A stretch of DNA of 64,000 nucleotides from Petropleomorpha daqingensis (GCF_013408985.1 NZ_JACBZT010000001.1:186001-250000), one strand, 5' to 3'; counted from the stretch's first letter, positions 41,652 through 51,011 are shown. Notes: generated by a model from the letters alone, not told the origin. Numbers and translations are program-made.

Positions 41652-42452
41652 GTGCAGCCGCCGCGCGCCTTCCGCACGCGGGTCGCGTCCGCCGGGTTGC
41701 CCGTGGGGACGACGACCGCCCCGGTGACGGACGACGACCTCGCTGTCCTGCCCCCGGTCGTCGTCCGCTACCTGCGGGCCATGGGCGTGGTCGGGCGCGC
41801 CTGGTCCTTTCAGGCCCACTGGAGCGGCCGGTTCCGCCTCGGCCCGGACAAGCCCTGGATGCCGTGCGACGCCTGGCAGTACAACTCCGCGCTCGAGATC
41901 GCCCGGCTGTTCCGCATGCGGCTGCTCGTCGGCCGGGTGGTGCCCATGTGGGGTTGGGACACCTACCGCAACGGCACCGGCCGGATGCTCGGCAAGGCGC
42001 TCGGGCTGGTGACCGTAGCCGACGGCTCGGGTCCCGAGTTCGACACCGGCGAGCTGACGACGTGGCTCAACGACGCCGTTCTGCTCGCCCCCGGCATGCT
42101 GCTGTCGATCAAGGCGACCTGGGAGGCCACGGGCGAGGACAGCTTCCGGGTCTCGGTCACCGACGCCGGCCGCACGGTCAGTGCCGAGGTGTTCCTGGAC
42201 GACGACGACCGCCCGCGGGACTTCCGCAGCGAGGACCGCTACGCCGACCTGCCCGGCGGCCTCGTCCGCGCGCTCTGGAGCACGCCGGTGACGGGTTGGA
42301 CCGTCGTCGACGGCCGGCCGCGGATCACCGGCGGCGCCGCGGTCTGGCACCTGCCGGACTGCGAGTTCCGCTACGGCGAGCTGGCGCTGACCGACCTCGC
42401 CCTCGACGTCGCGCCAAACTCCGCCGGCGGCGCTGTTCACCCGGACGGGTGA
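41652..42452 (+). CDS. DUF6544-like conserved hypothetical protein (tentative)
   Basis: About 266 residues from GTG 41652; a reading from 41571 adds residues that overlap the preceding small ORF. Features include DDLAVLPPVVVRYLRAMGVV, FRMRLLVGRVVPMWGWDTY and ELTTWLNDAVLLAPGMLL, which fit the family once called uncharacterised SRPBCC-neighbour proteins and now DUF6544/DUF6920. The domain name is from memory and tentative. No signal peptide is clear. Function unknown. Confidence 0.6.
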   Translation: MQPPRAFRTRVASAGLPVGTTTAPVTDDDLAVLPPVVVRYLRAMGVVGRAWSFQAHWSGRFRLGPDKPWMPCDAWQYNSALEIARLFRMRLLVGRVVPMWGWDTYRNGTGRMLGKALGLVTVADGSGPEFDTGELTTWLNDAVLLAPGMLLSIKATWEATGEDSFRVSVTDAGRTVSAEVFLDDDDRPRDFRSEDRYADLPGGLVRALWSTPVTGWTVVDGRPRITGGAAVWHLPDCEFRYGELALTDLALDVAPNSAGGAVHPDG

Positions 42453-42505
42453 AGCGCCCGCTGTAGTCGATCCACTGAGCAGCGCGGATATCCGATTCCT
42501 CCAGC

Positions 42506-42754
42506 ATGCACAGGTACAAGGCGAGCACCGCCCAGCCGAGGGTGCACCTCGACCTGGCGACGTCCGCGCTGCGTTCCGAGCTGCGCCAGAAGATCCGCCA
42601 GGACGGCGCCGACGAGCTGCCGGACTGGTCGACCCTGCGGATCTGGGGCCCGTTCGAGGTCTTCGGCCAGAAGGGCGAGATCTGCTACGAGTACCGCGGC
42701 CTGGTGGACACCCTCACGCCGCTGGCAATGCCCACCCGCGCGCTCGCCGGGTAG
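42506..42754 (+). CDS. Small hypothetical protein (82 aa)
   Basis: An 82-residue soluble protein (MHRYKASTAQPRVHLDLATS at the start) with a charged helix, LRQKIRQDGADELPDW, and a C-terminal beta-rich part around GQKGEICYEYRGLV. No domain is recognised. It is followed directly by a strong terminator, which supports it as a real transcription unit. Confidence 0.5.
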   Translation: MHRYKASTAQPRVHLDLATSALRSELRQKIRQDGADELPDWSTLRIWGPFEVFGQKGEICYEYRGLVDTLTPLAMPTRALAG

Positions 42755-42777
42755 CCGGGCGGCGACGCGCCGCCCGG
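42755..42777. terminator. Bidirectional hairpin terminator
   Basis: CCGGGCGGCG (42755-42764) and CGCCGCCCGG (42768-42777) form a perfect ten-base stem with a three-base loop between two convergent genes. Confidence 0.75.
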
Positions 42778-42790
42778 CCCGCGTTGCGCA

Positions 42791-43093
42791 TCAGTTCGTC
42801 CGGTTGAACTCCACGCCGGCGCCCAGCGCCTCGGCGCCCTGCGCCACATCGAGAACCGGGTGCACGGCGATGTCCACGTACGGGGTGAAGATGGCGCAGT
42901 CTCGCGCCAGGACCGCCATGTCATCGGTCTCCCCGACGGCGAACCCCCCACCGCCGTCCACCCGCGCCACGAACTGGTGGATGGTCGTGCTGGGGGTCCA
43001 CTTGCTCAGCACCTCCAGCGACCGCTGGAGCGACGCCAGGTTCTCCTCCGACGATCCGCCCGAGCGGTTCGTCCACTGCAGCACGTACTTCAT
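42791..43093 (-). CDS. DUF3303 domain protein
   Basis: A 100-residue protein from ATG 43093. MKYVLQWTNR opens a small alpha/beta domain, followed by SLEVLSKWTPSTTIHQFVAR, the glycine-rich DGGGGFAVGETDD and FTPYVDIAVHPVLDV. This is the DUF3303 pattern, a ferredoxin-like fold with no known function. The ATG has a GGGAGGTCCC stretch before it on the minus strand. Confidence 0.75.
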   Translation of the reverse strand: MKYVLQWTNRSGGSSEENLASLQRSLEVLSKWTPSTTIHQFVARVDGGGGFAVGETDDMAVLARDCAIFTPYVDIAVHPVLDVAQGAEALGAGVEFNRTN

Positions 43094-43244
43094 CGGGACC
43101 TCCCCTCGTCTGGGTGGGTGCCCTGACCACAGTCCCGCGTGACCGGCGCGGCCGCTGCAACCGTGGCCGAGCCGCGCCAGAGTCCTACCGGCGGGCGGCG
43201 GCCTCAAGCGATGTGCGCCCTCCCCCGACACGGTGCCTGGCGAT

Positions 43245-43264
43245 CCCCTCCCCAGAGCGAGGGG
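43245..43264 (-). terminator. Hairpin after the DUF4407 gene
   Basis: CCCCTC (43245-43250) and GAGGGG (43259-43264) form a six-base stem with an eight-base loop, 17 bp beyond the DUF4407 stop on the minus strand. Confidence 0.5.
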
Positions 43265-43280
43265 CTGCTACCGACGGTGC

Positions 43281-44663
43281 TCAGCTGGCGGCGTCGACGC
43301 GGTCGCCGGCCCGAGGCCGCAGCGAACGGACGACGTTCTTCGCCACCTCGAAGATCGGCCCGGTGTCCCACGGCTTGCGGATCGGCTCGTCGTCCTCGGC
43401 CTGGAGGTCGGCCGGCACGACCTGCCGCTCGGCCGCCAGCTGCAGCCGCGCCCGACGCCTGGCGAGCACCGCTTCCTTCTGCCGGTCGACCCGCTCCTTC
43501 TCGGCCAGGATCAGCAGCTCCTGCTGCGCCCGCTCGACCTCGCGGCGGGTCTGCTGCTGCATCGTCTCGACGCTGATGTCGCCGTCGTCACGGATCTCGG
43601 CGAGCTTGTCGTACGCCGTCGCCGGGCTGAAGTTGAGCAGCGTCTTCATGAACACCGGCAGCAGCTCGATGCAGATGAACAGCAGCGAGAGCATGAAGTG
43701 CGCGAACCCGAGCGTCGAGTTCGTGTCCGACAGCCGGCCCAGGGCCTGCAGGCGGATGAGGATGCCGGTGTTGTCGGCGTTGGTCGCGTCGAACGCCTGC
43801 TGCAGCCGCGTCTGGTCGGCGGTCAGCCGGGCCAGCTCGGCCTGGTCCGTCTCCAGCGAAGACGCCGCCTGCGACGCCGAGCGCGCCTGCCCCGACGACA
43901 GCGCGGCAGTGGCCGCGTCCAGGTCCGACTTCGCCGAGGCGACGACCGCGGCCTGAGCGTCGGCGGCCGCCCGCGCCTGCACGTACGCCTCGCCGGTGCC
44001 GGGCTCGCCGGTGCCGCACGTGCCGTTCAGCTCGCACTGCGCCTTGTTCTGCAGGTCCTGCTGGGTCGCCAGCGCCTGGTCGTACGCCGTCTGCGCGGCG
44101 GTCATCGCGCCGGTCAACGGAAGAAGGGTCGTGTCGCCGTCCCCACCGGACGCGACGATCGCTTGCTCGGCGGCCACGCGATCCCGCAGGTCCGGGAGGC
44201 CGGCGAAGCGCGCGTCGCTGTCCAGCGACTTCTTGTACGCGTCGGACTGCTCGGCCTGCAGCGCGACGATCTCGGTGTCGATCTCCTTGTGGAAGATCTG
44301 CAGCGTCAGCGGGGTCGAGATCACGATGCCGAGCACGAGCGCGAGCCCCACCCGCGGCACGGCCATCAGCAGGTTGCGCTTGGTCGACGAGTCGTGCGCC
44401 ATCCCGACCAGCAGCATCCGGTCGAGGTTGACGATCACCAGGCCCCAGAACAGGCCGATCAGGATCGCCACCGGCCAGACGGCACCGACGGCCATGTGGA
44501 CGGCGAAAGCCGCGGAGAGGACGGCGAGGCCGCCGGTCGACAGCAGCACGCCACCGAGCGCGACGAACTTCGCGCGCGAGCCCGGCGCCACCTGGAGGAT
44601 GTCCGCCCGGGCACCCGCCAGCACCGCCAGCGCGTTGCCGATCCGCCCTCGTCGACGTGCCAT
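43281..44663 (-). CDS. DUF4407 membrane protein with coiled coil
   Basis: A 460-residue protein. Near the N-terminus two hydrophobic segments (LSTGGLAVLSAAFAV, then VWPVAILIGLFWGLVI) precede NLDRMLLVGMAHDS, a hallmark of DUF4407. A third follows (VGLALVLGIVISTPLTL). A long periplasmic-type alpha-helical region rich in Ala, Gln and Asp comes next, then a fourth membrane segment (LSLLFICIELLPVFMKTL). The C-terminal tail is a charged coiled coil (QQQTRREVERAQQELLI). Function is unknown for the family. A hairpin terminator follows. Confidence 0.85.
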   Translation of the reverse strand: MARRRGRIGNALAVLAGARADILQVAPGSRAKFVALGGVLLSTGGLAVLSAAFAVHMAVGAVWPVAILIGLFWGLVIVNLDRMLLVGMAHDSSTKRNLLMAVPRVGLALVLGIVISTPLTLQIFHKEIDTEIVALQAEQSDAYKKSLDSDARFAGLPDLRDRVAAEQAIVASGGDGDTTLLPLTGAMTAAQTAYDQALATQQDLQNKAQCELNGTCGTGEPGTGEAYVQARAAADAQAAVVASAKSDLDAATAALSSGQARSASQAASSLETDQAELARLTADQTRLQQAFDATNADNTGILIRLQALGRLSDTNSTLGFAHFMLSLLFICIELLPVFMKTLLNFSPATAYDKLAEIRDDGDISVETMQQQTRREVERAQQELLILAEKERVDRQKEAVLARRRARLQLAAERQVVPADLQAEDDEPIRKPWDTGPIFEVAKNVVRSLRPRAGDRVDAAS

Positions 44664-44807
44664 CCTTCGTGACCTCCCCCGGACGACGGGTCGGGTGCTC
44701 GTCCGTCGTCCTCAGGTACTCATCGGCAGTCCACGGGCGAGGTCGGACGGACCTTGACGCCGATTCCGTCCAGCGGGACCGTCGGCTCCTCTGCGAGGAG
44801 GCGAGCC

Positions 44808-45773
44808 ATGCAGACTCGGTTCACCCGGTTGGTCGGCTGCTCCGTCCCGATCCAGCTGGCCCCCATGGGCGCGGTCTCGTCCCCCGACCTCGCGGCGGCG
44901 GTCGCCGACGCCGGCGGCGTCGGCACGGTCACCTCCCTGGGGTCGCCACCCGAGGTCTTCCTCGCCCGCCTCGACGACCTGTGCGAGCGCACGGACGGCG
45001 CCCTGTCGGCCAACGTCCTCCTCCCGGACGTCGACGAGGAGTTCCTCGCGGCGGTCGCCGAGCACGTGCGCCTCGTCGACTTCTTCTGGTTCGACCCGCA
45101 GCCGCAGCTGGTGGAGATCGCCCACCGGGCCGGCGCGCTCGTCGCCTGGCAGGTCGGCTCGGTCGAGGAGGCGCGCGCCGCCGCCGACGCCGGCTGCGAC
45201 GTGGTGACCGTGCAGGGCCTCGAGGCGGGCGGCCACGTGCGTGGACACGAACCGCTGTTCCCCCTGCTGCAGGAGGTCCTCGACGCCGTGGCCGTGCCGG
45301 TTCTCGCCGCCGGCGGGATCTCCGACCCCGGGACGTTCGCCGAGGTGATGCGCGCAGGTGCGGACGGCGCCCGGATCGGCACGCGGTTCATCGCGACCAC
45401 CGAGTCCGGCGCGCACCCCGCCTACAAGCAGGCGATCGTGGACGCCGGCGACGACGCCACCGTGATCACCGACGCGTTCGCCGACTGCCCGCTGTGCGCC
45501 ACCAGCCCTCGAGCCAGGGTGCTGCGCGCGGCCGTCGATCGGGTCAATGCAATTGAGGACGACGTCGTCGGGACCGCGGCCATGGGCGACCGGAGCATGC
45601 CGATCCCCCGCCACTCCGGGATGCCGCCGTTCGCCGGGGTCGACGGGCACGTCGACGCGATGGCGCTCTACGCGGGCGCCGGCGTGGGCTCTGTCGACGC
45701 GGTGCGGCCCGCGGCCGAGGTGATCGCCGAGCTGATGGCCGCTGCCGACCGTCCGCCCGCGCACGCCGGCTGA
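44808..45773 (+). CDS. Nitronate monooxygenase family protein
   Basis: A 321-residue FMN-dependent TIM barrel of the 2-nitropropane dioxygenase family. IQLAPMGAVSSPDLAAAVAD opens the barrel; VVTVQGLEAGGHVRGHEPLF is the conserved glycine/histidine motif near the active site; VLAAGGISDPGTFAEVMRAG and ADGARIGTRFIATTES bind the FMN phosphate. It oxidises nitronates in known members. ATG 44808 has GAGGAGG seven bases upstream. A second, less similar member is at 49992-51011. Confidence 0.88.
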   Translation: MQTRFTRLVGCSVPIQLAPMGAVSSPDLAAAVADAGGVGTVTSLGSPPEVFLARLDDLCERTDGALSANVLLPDVDEEFLAAVAEHVRLVDFFWFDPQPQLVEIAHRAGALVAWQVGSVEEARAAADAGCDVVTVQGLEAGGHVRGHEPLFPLLQEVLDAVAVPVLAAGGISDPGTFAEVMRAGADGARIGTRFIATTESGAHPAYKQAIVDAGDDATVITDAFADCPLCATSPRARVLRAAVDRVNAIEDDVVGTAAMGDRSMPIPRHSGMPPFAGVDGHVDAMALYAGAGVGSVDAVRPAAEVIAELMAAADRPPAHAG

Positions 45774-45810
45774 CCCCACCAGGGCACCGGCCGCTGCTAC
45801 CTTGCCGCCG

Positions 45811-48063
45811 GTGAGCGAGGGACCGGGCGAGTTCGCGGAGCGGCTGCGGCGCTTCCGCGAGCGGGCCGCGCTCACGCAGGAGGAGCTCGCCGAGCGCGCC
45901 GGCGTCACCGCCAAGGCGATCAGCGCCCTGGAGCGCGGCGAGCGGCGTCGTCCGTATCCGCACACCGTCCGCGCGCTCGCCGACGCGCTGAAGCTGGACG
46001 ACGCCGACCGCGACGCCCTCTCCGCCGCGGCGAGGCCGTCCGCCGCGGTTGCAGCCGAGGGCCCGGCCGTCCCGCTGATCGGCCGGGAGCGCGACCGGGA
46101 GGAGCTCGTCCGCCTGCTGGGCGAGCACCGGCTGGTCACGCTCACCGGGCCCGGCGGGGTCGGCAAGACGACCCTGGCCGTCGCGGTCGCCGGAGCAGGC
46201 GCCACGGTCGTGGAGCTCGCGCCGGTCGCCGAGGCGCGGCTCGTCGTCCCCACTCTCGCCCGGGCACTGGGCGTCCGGCAGTCCGGCGCCGCACTGCTCG
46301 ACGCCGTCGTCGCGCAGCTCGGCAGCCGCGAGCACCTCGTCGTCCTCGACAACCTGGAGCACGTGCTCGACGCCGCCGGCGACGTCGCCGAGCTGCTGAC
46401 CAAGGCGCCCCGGTTGACCGTGCTGGCCACCAGCCGGGCGCCGCTGCGGATCCGCGCCGAGCGCGAGTACCCGCTCGCACCCCTGCCGGTGCCCGGCAGC
46501 AGCCATCCCGACGACGTCGCCCGCTCCCCCGCCGTCCAGGTCTTCCTAGACCGTGCCCGCGCCGCGGGCCGCGAGGTCGCGCTCCACGGAAACGCCGCCG
46601 AGCTCGCGCAGATCTGCCGCCGCCTCGACGGCCTCCCGCTCGCCCTCGAGCTGGCCGCCGCGCACGCCCGCTTCCTCGATCCCGCCGCGCTGCTGCAGCG
46701 GCTCGACCAGGCGGTGCAGTCCCCGCGCTCCCGCGACCTGCCCGAACGGCAGCGCACCATGCGGGCGACCCTCGACTGGAGCCACGACTTGCTCACCTCG
46801 GCCGAGCAGCTGCTGCTCCGGCGGCTGTCGGTCTTCGCCGGCGGCTTTCCCCTCGACGCCGCCGAGCACCTGCAGCCCGGCGCGTTCGCCGCCCTCGGCG
46901 GGCTGGTCGAGCAGTCACTCGTCGTCGCCGAGGACGGCCGCTACCGGATGCTCGAGCCGGTCCGGCAGTACGCCGCGGCCCGGCTCGCCGAGGCCGGCGA
47001 GACCGCCGTCGTCGCCGACCGGGCGGCCGACTTCTTCGTCGACCTCGCCGCCGACGTCCGGCCCGGCCTGGAGACCGCCGAGCAGCGCGCGTCGCTCGAC
47101 CGGCTCGCCGCCGAGCACGGCAACCTCGCGGCGACCTTCGCCCACCTGATCGCGGCCCGCCGGCACGGCGACGCCGCACTGCTCGCCGCCGACACCTGGA
47201 TGTACTGGGCGCTCCGGGGCAACGGCCTCGAGGGACTGGGCTGGGTCACCCGGATCCCGGAGGACGGGCTGGACGACGAGGAGTGCGCCGCCCGGGCCGT
47301 CGCGCTCGCCGTGCTGCGCTACGCGACAGGCGACATCCCCGGCATCGTCGCCCCCGCCGCGACCGCGGCCGAGGCGGCCCGCGCCGCCGGTGACGACGCC
47401 CGGCTGGCGGAGGCGCTGGAGCTGCGCGCGTCGGCGGCCCTCTTCCTCGGCGATCCGCAGGCCGCGGCGCTGGCCGAGGAGGCCCGCCAGGTCGCGCGCG
47501 AGACCGGCAACCCCTGGATCGAGGCCCACACCGCGCAGGTCGAGGGCCGGCGGCTGCTCCGCCTCGGCGACCTCGACGGCGCGGCGGCCGCTCTCGCCGA
47601 CGCCGAGCGGCTGGCCCGCAAGGCCGGCGCGCCCTTCACGATCGCGACGGCGCTCAACGCGCGGGCCACCCTCGCCAGGGCCAGGGGCGAGGACGACGTC
47701 GCGCTGGAGCTGCTGCTGGAGGTCGTCGACCTGGCGGCCGCCGTCCGGACGACGTGGAACCTGGCCTACGCGCTGCCGGACCTGGGCGCCCTCGCCGCCG
47801 AACGGGGCCAGGCCGAGCTGGCCGCGGAGCTGTTCGGGGCCGGCGCCGCCGCGGCGGCGGTGACGGTCGCCGTCCCGCCCGATCCCGAGCTGGCCGGCCG
47901 GTGGCTCAACACCGCCCGCGACGAGGTCGGCGAAGAGGCGTTCGGGCGGGCGTGGGAACGCGGCCGGCACGTGCTGCCGGCCGACGTCCCCGCGCTGGCC
48001 GCGCGGATCAGCCGCGGACCCTCGCGACGTACTTCCGGTACTTCCGGGCGAACACGGTCTTGA
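45811..48063 (+). CDS. XRE-family regulator with NB-ARC-like ATPase and TPR-like repeats
   Basis: About 750 residues. Residues 5-65 form an XRE helix-turn-helix (RERAALTQEELAERAGVTAK, then SALERGERRRP). An NB-ARC/AAA-type ATPase follows with Walker A GPGGVGKTT from residue 113 and HLVVLDNLEHVLD as Walker B. The C-terminal half is a long run of alanine-rich helical repeats of TPR type. Such large STAND-like regulators act as signal-gated switches for nearby or distant genes. GTG 45811 gives VSEGPGEFAERLRRF; a TTG nine bases earlier is less likely. Its 3' end overlaps the opposing hemerythrin gene by 56 bp. Confidence 0.87.
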   Translation: MSEGPGEFAERLRRFRERAALTQEELAERAGVTAKAISALERGERRRPYPHTVRALADALKLDDADRDALSAAARPSAAVAAEGPAVPLIGRERDREELVRLLGEHRLVTLTGPGGVGKTTLAVAVAGAGATVVELAPVAEARLVVPTLARALGVRQSGAALLDAVVAQLGSREHLVVLDNLEHVLDAAGDVAELLTKAPRLTVLATSRAPLRIRAEREYPLAPLPVPGSSHPDDVARSPAVQVFLDRARAAGREVALHGNAAELAQICRRLDGLPLALELAAAHARFLDPAALLQRLDQAVQSPRSRDLPERQRTMRATLDWSHDLLTSAEQLLLRRLSVFAGGFPLDAAEHLQPGAFAALGGLVEQSLVVAEDGRYRMLEPVRQYAAARLAEAGETAVVADRAADFFVDLAADVRPGLETAEQRASLDRLAAEHGNLAATFAHLIAARRHGDAALLAADTWMYWALRGNGLEGLGWVTRIPEDGLDDEECAARAVALAVLRYATGDIPGIVAPAATAAEAARAAGDDARLAEALELRASAALFLGDPQAAALAEEARQVARETGNPWIEAHTAQVEGRRLLRLGDLDGAAAALADAERLARKAGAPFTIATALNARATLARARGEDDVALELLLEVVDLAAAVRTTWNLAYALPDLGALAAERGQAELAAELFGAGAAAAAVTVAVPPDPELAGRWLNTARDEVGEEAFGRAWERGRHVLPADVPALAARISRGPSRRTSGTSGRTRS

Positions 48064-48667
48064 GCAGGATCCGCACCGGCAGCGGGACGTTGGCGTACAT
48101 CTCCGTCGCCTCCGCAGGCGTCGCGTCCTCGACGACCATCCAGAACATCAACGGCAGCTCGGACTTCGCCATCTGACCGAAGCCGTGCTCGCCGAGCTGG
48201 CGCCACTCCTCCTGGCTGACGTGCCGGGCGGCCAGCGGCAGGATGTTCTGCTCCTCCTCGCCCAGGTGCAGGAAGAGGACGTCGGCGAGCTCGGCGAAGG
48301 TGTCGGCGACCTCGGTGGTGACCGCTGGGCGGGCCTCGGCCTCCCAGCGGTCGAGCGCGGCGGTCAGCCGCTCGGTGCAGTCCTCGACCCGGTGGTGCTG
48401 GCCCTCCATGCGGTGGATGAGCTCCTCGTCGGGCGGGCAGCGCTCGAGCAGCTTCGGCCAGAGCAGCTCGTCCTCGCCGGAGTGGTGGTAGTGCAGGCCG
48501 GTCAGGATCCGCCGGCCGTGGTCGGCCAGGACGGCGGCGCGGCCGGTGTCACCCGCGGCGACCCCGCGCACGAGCTGCGGCATCAGGCCGAACTCGCGGC
48601 GGAACGCGCGGTGCACGGTGTACATGTCGGAGACGTCGGTGAGCTGGGTGTTCGAGGTCGTTGTCAT
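48008..48667 (-). CDS. Hemerythrin HHE cation-binding domain protein
   Basis: A 219-residue protein from ATG 48667. The hemerythrin-like helices carry the metal ligands in MYTVHRAFRREF, LHYHHSGEDELLWPKLLE, MEGQHHRVEDCTERL and LFLHLGEEEQNILPL. These proteins hold a di-iron centre that senses or binds oxygen, NO or other oxidants. No signal peptide. The gene converges on the XRE/ATPase regulator. A longer N-terminus to 48733 looks noncoding. Confidence 0.88.
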   Translation of the reverse strand: MTTTSNTQLTDVSDMYTVHRAFRREFGLMPQLVRGVAAGDTGRAAVLADHGRRILTGLHYHHSGEDELLWPKLLERCPPDEELIHRMEGQHHRVEDCTERLTAALDRWEAEARPAVTTEVADTFAELADVLFLHLGEEEQNILPLAARHVSQEEWRQLGEHGFGQMAKSELPLMFWMVVEDATPAEATEMYANVPLPVRILLKTVFARKYRKYVARVRG

Positions 48668-48780
48668 GGCTGCGAGCCTGTCGACGCGGCGCGGAACACC
48701 CCACCCACAGCAGCCCCCACAGTCGTCCCACACCGGCGCGTTGGCCCGGATCTGTCGGAGGCCTCCCGCACCATTCCGCC

Positions 48781-49185
48781 GTGGGTTACTTCGGCACGTT
48801 CATCTACCGCGACGGCGAGTGGCGCGACCGCTCCGACGGCACCTCCGAGCTCGTGGTCGACATCCACGACAGCGACATCGCGACGGTGGACTACCGCCCG
48901 GCGCCGCCCGGGCTGGGCCGCTTCTACCTGGGCATCCAGCCGCGCGACTACTTCGCCGACCCCGACGCCAGCCGGCCGGTCGACGTCCCGGCCGAGGTCG
49001 ACGGCTTCGTGAGCTGGGCGCTGCAGACCTTCGGCCGCGCGCCGCTGCCCGAGGACGTCCGCGACCTGGTCGCCGAGACCGGCAGCACCGTGCCGGACGA
49101 CGACTTCGTCGAGGACACCGCCGCCCACCTGATCCAGCTGCTCGGCCTGCCCCTGCCGCAGGCGCTGCAGGAGGTCACCGGCTGA
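48781..49185 (+). CDS. Hypothetical protein (134 aa)
   Basis: Starts at GTG 48781 (VGYFGTFIYRDGEWRD). The product is acidic, with DGTSELVVDIHDSDIATVDYR in its first half, read over residues 19-39, and a helical C-terminus ending in LIQLLGLPLPQALQEVTG. No domain is recognised. It diverges from the hemerythrin gene with about 110 bp between starts, so the two could share a control region. Confidence 0.6.
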   Translation: MGYFGTFIYRDGEWRDRSDGTSELVVDIHDSDIATVDYRPAPPGLGRFYLGIQPRDYFADPDASRPVDVPAEVDGFVSWALQTFGRAPLPEDVRDLVAETGSTVPDDDFVEDTAAHLIQLLGLPLPQALQEVTG

Positions 49186-49315
49186 TAGCCGCCGGCACGG
49201 AGTGCGGGAACGGATCGGTGCCGTCGAACGACCCGGCGGTGGCGAAGACCATCAGACCTGCGGCCGCCGCGGCGATGCCCGCGGACGCGGCCAGCTTCCG
49301 GAGCAGTCGTCGCAC
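49175..49315 (-). CDS. Small membrane or secreted peptide (46 aa), uncertain
   Basis: From GTG 49315 the frame reads VRRLLRKLAASAGIAAAAAG, then LMVFATAGSFDGTDPFPHSV, a basic start, one hydrophobic helix and a short tail. This looks like a small membrane peptide or a signal peptide. No ribosome binding site is visible on this strand, which lowers confidence. It overlaps the preceding gene's 3' end by 11 bp. Confidence 0.3.
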   Translation of the reverse strand: MRRLLRKLAASAGIAAAAAGLMVFATAGSFDGTDPFPHSVPAAISR

Positions 49316-49666
49316 CGGAGGAGCGTGCCGTCCGGCGATCGGATCGCGTAGCTCAACGGCGTCGCAGTAGCCCGTCCGGGCGCTGCTTTCCCTCTGCCCG
49401 GGGAACGCCTCGGGCCCCGCACGTCCTCCCCGTGGTAGGACGCGCAGGGCCCGGCGACTTCCCCCTGAGCTGCGAGTTCCCCCTCTCGCAGACACCAGGT
49501 TGCCGGGCGTTCCGCGCGTCCCCCGCAAGCCCACCGCAAGAAATCCGCACGACCGCGCACCCCTATCGCCGTCCCCGGCGATGACAGGGACGAGATGGCC
49601 GCGCTCCGGTCCGCGTGCTCTGCCTTTCCCCCGTGGGGCGGAAGCGCGGCCGGGCGCGGTCATCTC
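49316..49666. other. Gene-free stretch with structured element
   Basis: No gene is supported in these 351 bp. It contains the two-part inverted repeat at 49412-49452. On the minus strand it would be the leader of the small peptide gene. I compared it by eye with cobalamin and ydaO-type riboswitches and saw no convincing consensus. Confidence 0.45.
49412..49452. repeat. Two-stem inverted repeat, possible structured RNA
   Basis: GGGCCC-cgca-CGTCCT (49412-49427), a nine-base loop, then AGGACG-cgca-GGGCCC (49437-49452). Both stems pair perfectly and both internal loops read CGCA, giving a symmetric stem-internal loop-stem. Confidence 0.5.
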
Positions 49667-49960
49667 CTACGTGCGCGGCTGCCAGCCCGCGGCGAGCTTC
49701 GCGTAGACGGTCTGCATCGCCGTCAGCGGAGTCATCGACTGCTGCACCTGCAGCCGCTTGACCTCGTCCAGGACGGCGTCCCACGATCCGGCCGGGGCGG
49801 CGTCGCGCAGCTGCGCGCGCGCCTCGACGAGCTGGGCGGTTCGCGACGGCAGCGCGGTGCCCAGGCCCGCGCTGCCCACCGGCTCGATGATCATGCCGAT
49901 GGGGTCGGCATGATCGCCTGGAAGTGAAGTGGAGTCGCCCCAAGTCTTCACTGGCGACAT
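49667..49960 (-). CDS. Small hypothetical protein (97 aa)
   Basis: From ATG 49960 (MSPVKTWGDSTSLPGDHADP), with GGAAGG eight bases upstream. The C-terminal half, SWDAVLDEVKRLQVQQSMTP then AMQTVYAKLAAGWQP, looks helical. No domain is recognised. It is divergent from the nitronate monooxygenase-like gene with 31 bp between the starts. Confidence 0.5.
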   Translation of the reverse strand: MSPVKTWGDSTSLPGDHADPIGMIIEPVGSAGLGTALPSRTAQLVEARAQLRDAAPAGSWDAVLDEVKRLQVQQSMTPLTAMQTVYAKLAAGWQPRT

Positions 49961-49991
49961 CAGTGGTCCCTTCCGCGCGTTGGAGGAAGCC

Positions 49992-51011
49992 GTGATCGAC
50001 CGCCCCGTGCCCATCGTCCTGGCGCCGCTGGCCGGTGGACCGTCCACGCCGGCGCTGGCCGCCGCGGTCAGCGGCGCCGGAGGATTCGGCTTCCTCGGCG
50101 CCGGCTACCTGACCGCCGAGAAGCTGGCCGACGCCATCGCGGAGACGCGCCGCCTCACCGACCAGCCCTTCGGCGTCAACCTCTTCGTGCCGGGCCAGCC
50201 GTCGCCGCCGGACGTCGCCGCCACCTACGCCGACGACCTCCGACAGGCCGGTCTCCAGCCCGGCGAACCCCGCTACTCGGACGACGAGTGGCCGGCCAAG
50301 CTCGACCTGCTCGCCGCCGACCCGGTCGCCGTCGTCTCCTTCACCTTCGGCTGCCCGACGCCGGACGTCGTCCGCCGGTTGCAGGACGCCGGCAGCGAGT
50401 GCTGGGTGACCGTGACCTCGCCGGCCGAGGCGCGCCAGGCCGCCGACTCAGGCGCCGACGCGGTCGTCGTCCAGGGCGCCGAGGCCGGCGGCCACCGCGG
50501 CTCGTTCACCGACACCGACGAGGTCGTCGGCCTGATCGCCCTGCTCCAGCTGGTCCGCGCAGCCACCGACCTGCCGATGATCGCCGCCGGCGGGCTGATG
50601 ACCGGCGCCGCGGTCGCCGCCGTCCTGGCCTGCGGGGCGAGCGCCGCCGCGCTCGGGACGGTCTTCCTCGACTCACCCGAGGCCGGGACGTCGGCCGTGC
50701 AGCGCGAGTCCCTGCGCTCCACCGAACCCACCGCGCTGACCCGCGCCTTCACCGGCCGGCTGGCCCGGGGCATCCGCAACCGGTTCCTGACCGAGCACGC
50801 CGACGCCCCGAGCGCCTACCCCGAGATCCACTACGTGACCGCGCCGCTGCGGGCGGCGGCGCGATCTGCGGGCGATCCGGAGCTGGTCAACCTCTGGGCC
50901 GGCCAGGCCTATTCATTGGCACGTCCGGTGCCGGCCGCCGACCTGGTCCGGCAGCTCCACGAGGACGCCCGCGCCGCGGCCGCCGACGCCCTGCGCGCTT
51001 TATCGCGATAA
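49992..51011 (+). CDS. Nitronate monooxygenase / 2-nitropropane dioxygenase family protein
   Basis: A 339-residue FMN-dependent TIM barrel. [20 protein letters not shown] starts the barrel, [10 protein letters not shown] follows, [18 protein letters not shown] is the active-site motif, and [20 protein letters not shown] binds the FMN phosphate. The histidine in GGH is the usual catalytic base. It belongs to the class I-like nitronate monooxygenases by length and motifs. GTG 49992 has GGAGGA five bases upstream. Its 3' end overlaps the opposing oxidase gene by 12 bp. Confidence 0.88.
   Translation: MIDRPVPIVLAPLAGGPSTPALAAAVSGAGGFGFLGAGYLTAEKLADAIAETRRLTDQPFGVNLFVPGQPSPPDVAATYADDLRQAGLQPGEPRYSDDEWPAKLDLLAADPVAVVSFTFGCPTPDVVRRLQDAGSECWVTVTSPAEARQAADSGADAVVVQGAEAGGHRGSFTDTDEVVGLIALLQLVRAATDLPMIAAGGLMTGAAVAAVLACGASAAALGTVFLDSPEAGTSAVQRESLRSTEPTALTRAFTGRLARGIRNRFLTEHADAPSAYPEIHYVTAPLRAAARSAGDPELVNLWAGQAYSLARPVPAADLVRQLHEDARAAAADALRALSR

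Noticed and set aside
49316-49666. Cobalamin or c-di-AMP (ydaO) riboswitch
   Set aside because: The diagnostic boxes were not found on either strand by eye.
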